From VRUE01 sp036276735 (GTDB lineage: Bacteria; Actinomycetota; Thermoleophilia; Solirubrobacterales; 70-9): a stretch of DNA of 64,000 nt. The stretch covers positions 7,320-71,319 of the forward strand of contig DASUOH010000011.1 in assembly GCA_036276735.1 (NCBI GenBank). Direction: 5' to 3'. The notes under the pieces were generated by a model. It worked only from the letters and a program-made list of their open reading frames with translations. It did no database searches and was not told the DNA's origin. This document shows, piece after piece, positions 51,891-60,619 of the stretch (the stretch's first letter is position 1; each line of letters opens with the position of its first letter). A program made the translations under genes and the position numbers.

Positions 51891-52645
51891 GGCGTGCCTC
51901 CGGTCGTCGTCGCGACGGGCGTCGCGGGGGCTGGCGCGCCTGGCGTGACGCCGCCGGTCGTGCCCTGGCTCGGGGGGGTGAGGTAGGTGCTCAGAGAGAA
52001 ATTCGCCGTTAGCGACCGGAAGCCGTTCTCGCCGGCCTCCAGGGAGAAGCCGCTGATCGTCACCAGGCGCCCGTCCACGCGCACGGTGTCCTGGCCGGTC
52101 TTGACGAGCGAGTCCAAGCCCTTGATGAAGTCGGCGATCTGGAAGAAGCCGCCGTCGAAGGTGACCTGGTAGGGCATGACGGCAAGCCCAGCCGGGCCGA
52201 TCGAGGCGCCGAGTGGGAGCAGTGAAGCCGCCACCTCGGTAGGAGACGCCGGAGCGCCGGCCGTCCCGGCTGCCGGCGCTGGGGCCGCTTCTTCGCCGCT
52301 CCCGCTGGCGCTGAGGCTGATGTTCCGGAAGGTGCCACCGGCACGCTTGGCGATTCCGTTCACCTGCACAAGGAGGGAAGAGATGTCGTCATCGCCGGGC
52401 ACGGCCTTGCCGAGCACGACGAGGCGCTGGTACTCGGTGGGGAACTCCTCACGTGCCGCTTCCGCTTCCGCGACTTCGGACTGATGTTGGGCCAGCGAAG
52501 CTTCCAGCTGCTCCACCTGCACGCCGAGTTTCTTCGCTTCGTCGCGCTTGGGGCTGAGAAGCGTCATCCAGAAGGCGGCGGCGAGCACCACGACGAGAAC
52601 GATCGCTGCGATCAGCCGATTGGTCGAGTTCATCTGGAACTTCAT
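51887..52645 (-). CDS. pilO: Type IV pilus assembly protein PilO
   Basis: 252 residues. Short cytoplasmic N-terminus, one helix (about 10–30), a coiled coil (33–68, VEQLEASLAQHQSEVAEAEAAREE) and the PilO ferredoxin-like domain (YQRLVVLGKAVPGDDDISSLLVQVNGIAKRAG…YQVTFDGGFFQIADFIKGLDSLV). An Ala/Pro insert (115–135) and tail are extra. Partner of PilN in the inner-membrane alignment complex. Confidence 0.9.
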   Translation of the reverse strand: MKFQMNSTNRLIAAIVLVVVLAAAFWMTLLSPKRDEAKKLGVQVEQLEASLAQHQSEVAEAEAAREEFPTEYQRLVVLGKAVPGDDDISSLLVQVNGIAKRAGGTFRNISLSASGSGEEAAPAPAAGTAGAPASPTEVAASLLPLGASIGPAGLAVMPYQVTFDGGFFQIADFIKGLDSLVKTGQDTVRVDGRLVTISGFSLEAGENGFRSLTANFSLSTYLTPPSQGTTGGVTPGAPAPATPVATTTGGTP

Positions 52646-52646
52646 C

Positions 52647-53426
52647 TCATTCGCCTTCCGAGCTTTCTTCTTCAGAGCCTTCGCCTTCGGAGCTTTCTTC
52701 TTCAGAGCTGGCCGTCACGGGCACCGCTTCGGCACTCAGTTCCGGCGTCGGGGCCGCGTCGAAGGCGACGGTGATCTCAAAGCTTGCGATGAAGTCACGG
52801 GTCTGGCAGTCGTCGCCCGATCCCGATCCACCGCCCTCTTCACCACCGCCGGCGGCCCCGCCCGACTCGCCGCCGATTTCAGAAGAGCTGACGCCAACGC
52901 GGGTCACACCCTCAATGTCTTCCAGTGCGCCGACGAAGCCCGCCACGCCCTTCTGGCCCGCGGCGCAGCCGCTCAGTTCGAGGGTCGGACCGAGCGCCGA
53001 GGCGCCCAGGCCGGAGCCTCCTCCGCCTGATTCGCCGCCTTCAGCGCCGCCGCCCGCGCTAGCGGTCAAGCTGACCAGGGAGACGTCGCGCGGCAGGATC
53101 AGCGCCAGTTCGCGCATCACCCGCTCCCAGTCGAAGCGGCTGTCGGCGAGGCTCGCTACGGTCGCGACGCGCTGCTCGCTGAGGTCGCGGAACTGGGTGT
53201 AGGCCACGAGCCTTTCGGCCTTGGCGCGTTCGCGGGCGTCCTCGACTTCCAGCCTGGCGATCTCGGCTTCGCGTTCGGAGACCTGATTTCCGGCCATCAC
53301 CAGCGCCGCGACACCGACCAGAAGCGCGACAAGCGCCGCCAACACGATGTAGGCGAGCGGGCCGCTGCGCAGCGGCGCCTGCTCGCCGCGCCGCTCCTCG
53401 AGCGGGATGAGGTTGACGGGGCGCAT
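52647..53426 (-). CDS. pilN: Type IV pilus assembly protein PilN
   Basis: 259 residues. Starts MRPVNLIPLEERR, the cytoplasmic INLLP-like peptide that binds PilM, then one helix (about 25–46), a coiled coil and the periplasmic domain WERVMRELALILPRDVSLVSLTAS. Gly/Ser-rich inserts at about 122–135 and 185–205. The C-terminus is acidic and encoded by two 30-bp tandem repeats (52655–52714, SSEGEGSEE pattern). 1 bp before pilO. Confidence 0.9.
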   Translation of the reverse strand: MRPVNLIPLEERRGEQAPLRSGPLAYIVLAALVALLVGVAALVMAGNQVSEREAEIARLEVEDARERAKAERLVAYTQFRDLSEQRVATVASLADSRFDWERVMRELALILPRDVSLVSLTASAGGGAEGGESGGGGSGLGASALGPTLELSGCAAGQKGVAGFVGALEDIEGVTRVGVSSSEIGGESGGAAGGGEEGGGSGSGDDCQTRDFIASFEITVAFDAAPTPELSAEAVPVTASSEEESSEGEGSEEESSEGE

Positions 53427-53429
53427 CGC

Positions 53430-54533
53430 TCAGGCGTCCAAAGCAAGTCCGTAGGACAGAGTCAGGCGCGCCGCGGCCGAGTCATCCAGGCCGGCGAGCG
53501 CTGCAGGGCGGGTAACCGCGATCGGCAGTCCGAGGCTCTCCATCTGCGCCGCCAAACCGGGGATCGCGCTGCCGGGTCCGCCGAGCACGATGCGCTCGAC
53601 CGGAACAGCCCCCTCCTGGGCGCCGTAGTAGTCGAGTGAGAGCCGCAACTCGTCGATCAGCGTCGAGACGCCCTCCTCGAGGCTGCGGCGAGCGTCGGCG
53701 ACCGTCTCGGGGTCGCCCTCGACCTCCTCGACGGGCCGCTCGAGGCCGACGTGTTCCAGCCACTGCGTCGCCGTCTCCGTGTCGAGCCCGCGGACGCTCG
53801 CGAGCCGGCCCGCAATCGCCTCCAGGCCGGCGTAGGAAACACGGGTGAAGAGGCAGGCGCGCTCGCGCGCCACAGCGAGGTTGGTGACGTCGGCGAGGTT
53901 GCAGTAGAGGACGGCCTGGTCGAGGCGGCGGGTCGGAGCGTCTGCTGCGTCCGCGGCGTCCACCTCGACGTCAGTGGCCGCAACGCTGTCGGCCAGCGCG
54001 CGGATCATCGCGAAGGCGGAGAGATCGACACCGACCGGTTCGAGGCCGGCACGGCGGAGCGGCTCTAGGAAGGAGGAGATCATGTCGCGCCGGGCCGCCA
54101 CGACGACGACGTCCAGCTGGGGCGAACCGCCCTCCTCCGCCGGGACGCCGCCGACGACCTGGTGCTCGAGCACCGCCTGGTCGAGCGGCATCGGCATCTG
54201 CTCTTGGGCCTGGAAGCGGACAGCAGCCTCCATTTCCTTGCGGTCCTCGATCGCCGGCAGCCGCAGCGTGCGCACGACCACCCGCTGGTTGCCTATGCCG
54301 AGCCGGACCTGCTTGGAGAGCTTGTGCTCGGCGAAGAGCGATTTCAGGGCCTCCACGAGGAGGTCTGCGTCGAGCACCTCGCCCTCGTGAAAGGCGCCCG
54401 GGGGCAGCGGCCCGATCGCCGAGCCGGTGAGCTGGGCGACGCCGTTCACCCGGACTTCGGTCGCGGCGATGCTGCCGGCCTCGATGTCGAGGCCGACCAC
54501 GTCTCCGCTCATTTTTTGCCTGGTCAGTCGCAT
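53430..54533 (-). CDS. pilM: Type IV pilus assembly ATPase PilM
   Basis: 367 residues from ATG 54533 (54512 also possible). Actin-like fold: VVGLDIEAGSIAATEV (phosphate 1), FQAQEQMPMPLDQAVLEHQV, VVVAARRDMISSFLEPLRRAGLEPVGVDLSAFAMIRAL, and VERIVLGGPGSAIPGLAAQMESLGLPI (adenosine). Cytoplasmic partner of PilN. First of the pilMNO run; the 111-bp gap to the ORF6N remnant upstream may hold a promoter. Confidence 0.93.
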   Translation of the reverse strand: MRLTRQKMSGDVVGLDIEAGSIAATEVRVNGVAQLTGSAIGPLPPGAFHEGEVLDADLLVEALKSLFAEHKLSKQVRLGIGNQRVVVRTLRLPAIEDRKEMEAAVRFQAQEQMPMPLDQAVLEHQVVGGVPAEEGGSPQLDVVVVAARRDMISSFLEPLRRAGLEPVGVDLSAFAMIRALADSVAATDVEVDAADAADAPTRRLDQAVLYCNLADVTNLAVARERACLFTRVSYAGLEAIAGRLASVRGLDTETATQWLEHVGLERPVEEVEGDPETVADARRSLEEGVSTLIDELRLSLDYYGAQEGAVPVERIVLGGPGSAIPGLAAQMESLGLPIAVTRPAALAGLDDSAAARLTLSYGLALDA

Positions 54534-54644
54534 CACGTTTGGGTGCGGACGACCCGATGCCTGCGCCCGCCTCCTCCCAATCGACAGAAAGGCCGCAAAC
54601 CTTTCGTCCTGCAATTACTCATTTATGGGAGAACCTGGACGTCT

Positions 54645-55124
54645 CTACGAGGCGTCTGGCTCAGGAGGGACAAAGCCAATCGGCCGCTTCGACTTCGTCG
54701 GCGGCGGCTCAGCCAGTTCCCTGAGGACCCTGAAGATCGCGACAAGGTGCTTCTCATGCTCTGCGAGCGTGCCGTCCGTCCGTTTTTCAAGCTCAGCAAT
54801 CCTTTTTTCGAGCTTCTCGAAGTTTGCTGCCGCCCGCCGGATCTCCACGAAAGCCCGGATGATCTCGATGTTGGCCGCGATCGCCCGTTTGCTGTGCAGG
54901 ACGCTGGAGAGCATCGCCACGCCATGCTCAGTGAAGGCGTAGGGCGGATAGCGGCGTCCACCATGCCCGTTCTTTGAGGTGCCAGTTTGGCGCCTCAAGT
55001 CTCCGAACTCCTCGGCAGAGAGCCGGAACATGAAGTCGTCGGGAAAACGCTCCTCGTTGCGGCGAACAGCACGGGTCAGGGCCTTCGTCTCGACTCCGTA
55101 TAGCTGACCGCTCTTCTTGACCAC
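54645..55124 (-). pseudogene. ORF6N-domain phage-type protein, 5'-truncated
   Basis: 159 codons. LYGVETKALTRAVRRNEERFPDDFMFRLSAEEFGDLRRQTGTS…RRYPPYAFTEHGVAMLSSVLHSKRAIAANIEIIRAFVEIR is the ORF6N domain, but the usual first ~20 residues (the IRGKKVMLDxDLAxLYG part) are missing; only LYG onward remains behind VVKKSGQ. A coiled coil follows (100–135). The gene interrupts the pilus operon between pilD and pilM, so it is probably a phage- or element-derived insertion remnant. Expression from GTG 55124 is possible. Confidence 0.7.
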
Positions 55125-55192
55125 CTCCTTTGAAGGCCGAGAGACTGCCAGGCCAGGCGGGCGGAAACGCAGACAAAGACACTCTCTCCCGC

Positions 55193-55939
55193 TCAGAAGG
55201 TCCCAAGGTACCAGTCGACCAACGCCTCGCCGGCGAAGAGGCCGACGAGTCCGCCGAGGGCGAGGAAAGGGCCGAAGGGGATCGCCTGCTTGCGCGCCGC
55301 GGCGCCGTGGCGGGCGATCAGCGCCAGGCCGACCAGTGAGCCTGCTACCAGCGCGGCGAGGATCGCCGGCCCGACGTCTCGCCCCAGAAAGAGGCCCATC
55401 GTCGCCGCCAGCTTCACGTCTCCCAGTCCCATCCCGCTCGGGTAGGCGAGCGCCGCGGCGAAGAGGAGTCCGCCTGCCGCGAGGGCGGCGATCGCCCGCT
55501 CCGGCAGGCTGCCGGGGTCGCCGACGGCGACGATCGCGACGGCGGCGATCGCACCGGCGAGCAGGATCTTGTTGGGGATGATTCGCCGCTCGAGGTCGGT
55601 CAGCGTGACCGCTACCAGGACCGCGACGAAGACGAGCCCAAGCGCCAGCTCGGTCGCATCACCCGCGAAGGCGAGCCCGACGGCCGCGAAGAGCCCGCCG
55701 GTCGCGAGCTCGGTCAGCGGGTAGCGCGGCGAGATCGCCGCCCCGCAGCAGCGGGCGCGGCCCCGCAGCGCCAACCAGGAGAAGACCGGCACGTTGTCGT
55801 AAGCGGCGATCTGCGCGTCGCAGGCGGGGCAATGGGAACGGCCTCCGACCACCGATTCGCCGCGCGGCACTCGGTGGGCGACCACGGTCAGGAAGCTGCC
55901 GAAAGCCAGTCCGGCCGGGAAGAGGAGGATCGCCGCCAT
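55193..55939 (-). CDS. pilD: Prepilin peptidase / N-methyltransferase
   Basis: 248 residues, about eight helices. Cleaves prepilin leader peptides at G|F and methylates the new N-terminus. Cytoplasmic zinc loop has CPAC then, 24 residues later, RARCCGAAI; the second CxxC is altered (first Cys replaced by Ala, an adjacent Cys gained). The aspartyl protease acids lie in LTDLERRIIPN and GLGDVKL. Serves pilA and the three pseudopilin genes upstream. Confidence 0.93.
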   Translation of the reverse strand: MAAILLFPAGLAFGSFLTVVAHRVPRGESVVGGRSHCPACDAQIAAYDNVPVFSWLALRGRARCCGAAISPRYPLTELATGGLFAAVGLAFAGDATELALGLVFVAVLVAVTLTDLERRIIPNKILLAGAIAAVAIVAVGDPGSLPERAIAALAAGGLLFAAALAYPSGMGLGDVKLAATMGLFLGRDVGPAILAALVAGSLVGLALIARHGAAARKQAIPFGPFLALGGLVGLFAGEALVDWYLGTF

Positions 55940-55993
55940 CGTCCCGACCTATCGGCCGCATCCGCGCCCGGTCTTAGCGGAGGCGGGGAGCGG

Positions 55994-57376
55994 TCACGGC
56001 GCTTCCCATTCGGGCAGCGTGCCGGTCGTCTCGAGCGAGAGGCGGCTGTCGAAGCTCGGCTCGTCGTAGAGCGTTTGTATGCCGGTTTCTTCCCCAGCCC
56101 CGGTGTCGTCGTCGACCGACAGCGCCAAGCCGAGACGGGCGCCGGGAGGAAGTGGGATCAAAGCCCCCCCGGCCGGGTTCAGCAGGTCGAGCGGGATCCT
56201 GACCTCCGTCCAGCCCGAGGCCGGCCAGGTCGCTTCGCTGTAGGTCGTGTAGGGGGAGGCTTCGAGCGGCTGCACCAGCGCCGTGTCGAGGCCCGCTTCC
56301 CGCACGAAGAGCCAGACGCAGACGCGCGCGAAGTAGACGCCGCCCTCGATCGACTGGGTCCAGAGGCTGAGCGTGCCGTCGCCGGTCAGCCCCAGGTTGG
56401 TGACCGTCGCCGGGACCGGCGGCGTCACCCACTTGTGCAGCTTGTGGAACATCACGGCGTCGCTCTCAGGGTCGGTGGCGATCGTCGTCGCCGGCATCGC
56501 GCCACAGTCCGCGCCCGCTTCCAACTGGAGACCCTTGTCGGTGTCGGGGCTGGCTTTCGGCTCGACGTCGGTCGCGTAGTCGTAGACCGGCGTCTCGAGA
56601 GTCAGCGGCGGCGCCTCTGCCCAGAGAAGGTCCGGGGCGCCGGGTTCGTTGCCGGTCTTGAGCCCGGTGGCGCATTCGCCGCGGGTGTTGTGCGCGAGGT
56701 GGTTGCCCTCGATCTCGATGCGGCCCGAGCTGCTGCACGGCGTATCGGTCAGCCAGAGGAGCCAGCGGGTGACCGGAGCGCCGCCGGGTGCCGGCCCCGG
56801 TTTTTCGGTCGGCGCCGCGTCGGGGTCGACGATCTCCGCCTGGAACTCCTGGTAGCGGCGGTTGCTTCCGCCTGAGGCCGTGTCGTTGAGCTTCGCGACG
56901 AGAATCACCCGCTTCAGGAGCTCGCCGTCGACACACGTCGTGCCGGGGCAGTTGTCCCAGACCACGTAGCGGTAGATCGAGCCGGTGACGTCCTCGATCG
57001 CGAACGGCTCGGGGCCGGCGAGCAGCGTGCCGCCGGCGACCATCGACTTCAGCGCCGTACCGTTGCGGTTCGTGTAGAAGGAGGTGCCGACGACCCGCGA
57101 GTTGGGGTTGTTCTCGCCGCTTTGGTGAGCCGGGAGCGACCCAAGTCCGAGGTCGTCGTAGGGCGTCGCGCGGATCTCCTCCATCTCGCGCTGCAGGACG
57201 TTGTTGAGCAGCTGGGCCTGCTCGACGCGGAAGGTGTTGCGGGTGGCGGCGTCGACCATGCCGAGCACGCCGAGGCTGGCGACGGTCAGGATCAGGCCAG
57301 CGACGACCACCTCCACCACCGTGAGGCCGTCCTCCTGGCGCGCCCGCCTCACCGCTCTTTCGACCAGTGCACTCAT
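55994..57376 (-). CDS. Large pseudopilin-like protein (PilV position)
   Basis: 460 residues. Prepilin signal with DGLTVVEVVVAGLILTVASLGVLGM (cleavage before Leu, Glu+5 retained), helix to about 40, then a large extracellular part (>400 residues) with paired cysteines and beta-sandwich-like composition at the C-terminus (TLSLWTQSIEGGVYFARVCVWLFV…SVDDDTGAGEETGIQTLYDEPSF). Probably a minor pilin with an adhesin-like domain. Start overlaps the preceding stop (TGATG). Confidence 0.83.
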   Translation of the reverse strand: MSALVERAVRRARQEDGLTVVEVVVAGLILTVASLGVLGMVDAATRNTFRVEQAQLLNNVLQREMEEIRATPYDDLGLGSLPAHQSGENNPNSRVVGTSFYTNRNGTALKSMVAGGTLLAGPEPFAIEDVTGSIYRYVVWDNCPGTTCVDGELLKRVILVAKLNDTASGGSNRRYQEFQAEIVDPDAAPTEKPGPAPGGAPVTRWLLWLTDTPCSSSGRIEIEGNHLAHNTRGECATGLKTGNEPGAPDLLWAEAPPLTLETPVYDYATDVEPKASPDTDKGLQLEAGADCGAMPATTIATDPESDAVMFHKLHKWVTPPVPATVTNLGLTGDGTLSLWTQSIEGGVYFARVCVWLFVREAGLDTALVQPLEASPYTTYSEATWPASGWTEVRIPLDLLNPAGGALIPLPPGARLGLALSVDDDTGAGEETGIQTLYDEPSFDSRLSLETTGTLPEWEAP

Positions 57377-57939
57377 CAGGATTCGGTGTTGCGCAGGGCG
57401 GCGCCGTCAGCGACGACGACCGGCCCGCCCTCGTTCGTCGCGAAGGAGAGCCGGACGTCGACGTAGCTCGGCTCGGCTTCCGGTCCGCTCGGCGAGTACT
57501 GGAAGACAGCCGTCGAGGCGAGGCCGCTGACCACCTCGATGGGCGCACTCGGCGCGTCGCCATCCGGTTCGGCGACGGCGCGCGTGCACGCGTCCGCCGC
57601 GCAGTCGTAGATGACGCGACACGGTTCGGCGGCACCGCCGGCGGTGCCGCAGCTTCCCGGCCGCACGTAGGTGACCAGCGCCAGGTCGCTCGGGCCGGCG
57701 GTGACCACGTACATCCCCTGGCGCACCTCCCGCGTGATCCGCTCCACCGCGACCCTGGCCTCCTGGAGGGCGCTCACCTGAGAAGCGGTGCGCGGCTCGC
57801 TGCGCACCGCGCCCATGAAGACGGTCACAGCGCCACCCAGCACGACCATCCCGATCGTCGTCGCCACCAGCAGCTCGATCAGCGTGAAGCCCCGCTCCGA
57901 CCGGCGCAGCGCCCCGGCGCTCTCCCCCAGGCGCCTCAT
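57376..57939 (-). CDS. Pseudopilin-like protein (PilW/PulJ position)
   Basis: 187 residues. RGFTLIELLVATTIGMVVLGGAVTVFMGAV is a canonical class III prepilin signal with Glu+5; the rest is a small globular domain with two disulphide-capable Cys pairs (CGTAGG…CRVIYDCAADAC). Lies 1 bp after the preceding gene's stop and overlaps the following one. A minor pilin that may prime pilus assembly. Confidence 0.87.
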   Translation of the reverse strand: MRRLGESAGALRRSERGFTLIELLVATTIGMVVLGGAVTVFMGAVRSEPRTASQVSALQEARVAVERITREVRQGMYVVTAGPSDLALVTYVRPGSCGTAGGAAEPCRVIYDCAADACTRAVAEPDGDAPSAPIEVVSGLASTAVFQYSPSGPEAEPSYVDVRLSFATNEGGPVVVADGAALRNTES

Positions 57940-57940
57940 C

Positions 57941-59338
57941 TCAGCAACCTTCGTCGGGCGCTATGACGGCGGGCGCGGTGCTGCAGTCGACGAAACGATT
58001 CGGGATGAAGTGCGGCGCCGTCAACGGCAAATAGAATTCGTGGATGCCGCTGCTCGTCCACACCTCGGCGTTGGAGTGCAGCGTCACCGTCTTGCCCGCC
58101 AGCCCGCCGCAGAACTTGGTGTTGCTGTCCAGCTCGATGTCGGTGTAGGGGCCGTAGACGGCGAAGTTCTGCTCGCACGGTCCGTCGACCGCCGTTTCGC
58201 TGTTCATCAGGACCTTAGTCGCGATGTCGTCAGAACCCACGAATAGCAGCGCCACCTTGTTCGCTTTCCCAGCCTCCGAGGTGATGCGTGAGTTGGAGCG
58301 CATTTCGAGCTGCGTAACCGGCTCGTCCTCGTCCTCGTAGCCGCACGCCTCGGGCGAGTCGAAGTAGATCCACACCTGCTTGTCTTTGACCGTGTAGAGC
58401 GAGCTGTTGCTGTCCAGCCTCACTTTGCAGAAGATGTAAACGGTCCCGCCCAAGGTCACCGAGCTGTTGCTGCCGATGACGAGCTCTCGCGCGCCGCAGG
58501 AATCGTCCGGAGCGCCTTTTCCGTTCAAGCCGTTGAAGCAGACGGTGCTTTTGTTGCCGCTGATCAGGTCTTGGCTGAACAGGCGGGAATTGTCGTTGCT
58601 GATGGCAGCTTTGCTCGCATCGACCGGATCGAGCCTGATTTCGTCTTCGCCCGGCGTGCCGCCGACCACGCCGCATTCGAGGTCGGCGAAGTAGCCGTTT
58701 CCGTTCAGCGCTTTGCCGATGCCGACCGTCGCAATGCCGCACTGCCTGGCGTTGTCGTCGAGCGTGATGTCACCGTTGGTCGCGCTTCCCGCATGGATCT
58801 CCGCGTTCGAATCGAGGTGGATCCCGTCTTTGGATTTGACGCTGGCGTCGATGAACGGATCCATCCCACTCGAGGAGCTTGCCGTCACCTCGACCTTCCG
58901 CGTCACTCCGTTCACAGTCGCTTCGGAGACGGCCTCCAGTTCGGTGAAGGCGAATTCCCCGTTCGGCATTTCGGAGGCGGTCGGCCTGACGCGGAAGGTT
59001 GCGATGCCGCCGCCGACGTTGGTCGGGGGCGGCGCGCCGCACCAGCCGTCCGCTTCCATCGTCGTTTCGACCGGCGCGCACGGAGTCGACTCGTCGACGA
59101 CCCCGGCGCGGTTGAACCGCAGCAACGCCTCGGCGACGCCCGACTCCGCCACGGCAAGCGCCGACTTGGAGCGTTGATCCCGCACCGCACCGCCCTGGCC
59201 CTGGATCGAGGTCGAGACGGCGATACCAGCCATGCCGAGCGCGGCGACCATCATCAGGGTCACCGTCGGCACCGCGAAGCCGGCCTCGGAGGCAAAGCGG
59301 CTCGTCACGGCATTGAGTAGTCGGTTGGGTACGGCCAT
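57941..59338 (-). CDS. PilX-position protein with SN-repeat beta-solenoid-like domain
   Basis: 465 residues from ATG 59338. N-terminal EAGFAVPTVTLMMVAALGMAGIAVSTS is a PilX-like, non-canonical signal (no Glu+5). Downstream a motif of the form L-x-S-N-[AST]-x-hydrophobic recurs eight times (for example LDSNAEI, GSNSSV, LDSNSSL, RSNSRI, LDSNTKF, LHSNAEV), spaced irregularly, which suggests a beta-solenoid as in polymer-forming proteins. Eight or more Cys. Likely secreted with the minor pilins. Confidence 0.75.
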   Translation of the reverse strand: MAVPNRLLNAVTSRFASEAGFAVPTVTLMMVAALGMAGIAVSTSIQGQGGAVRDQRSKSALAVAESGVAEALLRFNRAGVVDESTPCAPVETTMEADGWCGAPPPTNVGGGIATFRVRPTASEMPNGEFAFTELEAVSEATVNGVTRKVEVTASSSSGMDPFIDASVKSKDGIHLDSNAEIHAGSATNGDITLDDNARQCGIATVGIGKALNGNGYFADLECGVVGGTPGEDEIRLDPVDASKAAISNDNSRLFSQDLISGNKSTVCFNGLNGKGAPDDSCGARELVIGSNSSVTLGGTVYIFCKVRLDSNSSLYTVKDKQVWIYFDSPEACGYEDEDEPVTQLEMRSNSRITSEAGKANKVALLFVGSDDIATKVLMNSETAVDGPCEQNFAVYGPYTDIELDSNTKFCGGLAGKTVTLHSNAEVWTSSGIHEFYLPLTAPHFIPNRFVDCSTAPAVIAPDEGC

Positions 59339-59414
59339 ACGTCCAGGTCTAGATCGACGTTTTAGGCGCTGCCTTGAGGAATTCCCGCAAGTTCCCGCGT
59401 GAGGCGACGAGGCG

Positions 59415-59439
59415 CTGGACGGATCGGCCATCCGTCCAG
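59415..59439. repeat. Hairpin in the pilA–pilX gap
   Basis: CTGGACGGAT-CGGCC-ATCCGTCCAG, perfect 10-bp arms. Lies 17 bp past the pilA terminator on the minus strand; could be an operator for the downstream minor-pilin genes or a second 3' hairpin. Confidence 0.6.
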
Positions 59440-59455
59440 GCGAGAAATCGGTACG

Positions 59456-59483
59456 AAAAAAGGCGGGCCCCGAAGGACCCGCC
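59456..59483 (-). terminator. Intrinsic terminator of pilA
   Basis: Minus-strand stem GGCGGGTCC-TTCG-GGGCCCGCC (9-bp stem with one mismatch and a stable TTCG loop) followed by six T. It lies 48 bp past the pilA stop and should set pilA expression well above that of the genes that follow. Confidence 0.93.
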
Positions 59484-59530
59484 TTTGCCGAGCGCCGGCA
59501 AGAAAGCCGACGACTGGACTAGCTGAAACG

Positions 59531-60019
59531 CTATTCGTTCCAGTTGCCGTTGGAGGGGCACCCGCCGCGGTTGGTCTCGCCCGCCGGGATTGCACAGTTG
59601 AAATCCACGCTTCCGCCGTTGCGGATGATGTCGAACGTATTTCCGGTACCGGAGGTCGCGCGGACCGTGTATCCGGTTCCGCTCGCCGCGACAACGCTGA
59701 TGGCGTTGTCACCGACGGTCTGGATCGTCGGCTCGATCGCGGCCAGTTCGGCAGGGGTTGGGTCGACAGCAGCGGCAGTCTCATACGACCCACCATTTTC
59801 GGTCGCCCACGTCTCGATCGCCGTCTGGGCGGTTCGGACCGCGGCCTTGGCCTGAGCGTCCGTGCCCTTGTCCCGCTGGTTGAAGAACGCGGGGATCGCG
59901 ATCGCGGCGAGGATGCCGAGGATCAGCATGACGACGAGAAGCTCGATGAGCGTGAAGCCCGCCTCCCGATCGCCACTGAGCCGGGCACTCATACGCGCCC
60001 GGAGATTCTGGATAAACAT
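59531..60019 (-). CDS. pilA: Type IV major pilin
   Basis: 162 residues. AGFTLIELLVVMLILGILAAIAIPAFFNQRDKG is a class IVa prepilin signal cleaved after Gly with Glu+5; a ~20-residue leader precedes it. The globular domain is short with one C-terminal Cys pair (FNCAIPAGETNRGGC). Strong SD AGGAGGT before ATG 60019. Has its own terminator and a c-di-GMP-I riboswitch 74 bp upstream of the start, so it is a regulated single-gene transcript at the head of the pilus genes. Confidence 0.95.
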   Translation of the reverse strand: MFIQNLRARMSARLSGDREAGFTLIELLVVMLILGILAAIAIPAFFNQRDKGTDAQAKAAVRTAQTAIETWATENGGSYETAAAVDPTPAELAAIEPTIQTVGDNAISVVAASGTGYTVRATSGTGNTFDIIRNGGSVDFNCAIPAGETNRGGCPSNGNWNE

Positions 60020-60092
60020 TTAGAGACCTCCTATGGTCCTAATCGTTTGAGCCAGAGCCCCGTCGCGAGAAGCCACGTGGTGTCTGTCGACC

Positions 60093-60176
60093 CCGGTGGT
60101 AGCCCGGCCGGCTCCAGAAAGGAGCCCCGTGGGCTTTGCGCCCCCACCTCGCGGCGGGTTTGCCTTTGAGCACCAG
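60093..60176 (-). ncRNA. c-di-GMP-I (GEMM) riboswitch upstream of pilA
   Basis: Read on the minus strand: P1 CTGGTG/CACCGG (60176–60171 with 60098–60093); GGCAAACC at 60164–60157; P2 CCGCC-GCGA-GGTGG with a GNRA loop; GCGCAAAGCCCACGG at 60141–60127; P3 GGCTCC/GGAGCC; closing GGGCTACC at 60105–60098. These match the conserved blocks of the class I c-di-GMP aptamer. The 73-base platform to ATG 60019 has no T-tract; a small GACC/GGTC hairpin could mask the AGGAGG site, so control may be on translation. Confidence 0.92.
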
Positions 60177-60338
60177 GGCACTGGCAGATCTTTCACAGCC
60201 GTCTAATCGACCGTCTCTCAACTTCCTGAATCCCTGAAATTTGGAGTTCTTCTGGCTAAAAGTCAGGCTTCAAGCGAAAATCCCGGATCTGCGCCAACAA
60301 AGGAACAGAGGAGAGGATAGGGGCCAACTGCTACCTTC

Positions 60339-60617
60339 ATGTACATGGGCAAGTCAGTGGGCGTTGCGGAGCTGCGACAGAACTTGAGCGTGTACCTCCG
60401 GCGGGTCAGCCGTGGCGAGCGGCTGCTCGTCACCGATCGCAACCGGCCGGTGGCTGAGCTGGGGCCGGCGCCGAGCACTGGCCCAGACTTGGACCGGCTG
60501 ATCGCTGAAGGGCGGGTATCGCGCCCGAGGCGGTCGAGCTTGCCAGCGCCGCTGGAGCTGACGGGCGATCCGCGGGCTCTGAGCCGGGCGCTCGACGACA
60601 TTCGCGGCGATCGCTGA
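60339..60617 (+). CDS. vapB: Phd/YefM-type antitoxin
   Basis: 92 residues. KSVGVAELRQNLSVYLRRVSRGERLLVTDRNRPVAELGP is the Phd/YefM fold; the C-terminal half is the toxin-wrapping part. ATG 60339 or 60345. 2 bp before the PIN gene. Upstream 60180–60338 holds the 5' side of the pilA riboswitch leader on the other strand and a purine-rich stretch (60299–60318). Confidence 0.9.
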   Translation: MYMGKSVGVAELRQNLSVYLRRVSRGERLLVTDRNRPVAELGPAPSTGPDLDRLIAEGRVSRPRRSSLPAPLELTGDPRALSRALDDIRGDR

Positions 60618-60619
60618 GA

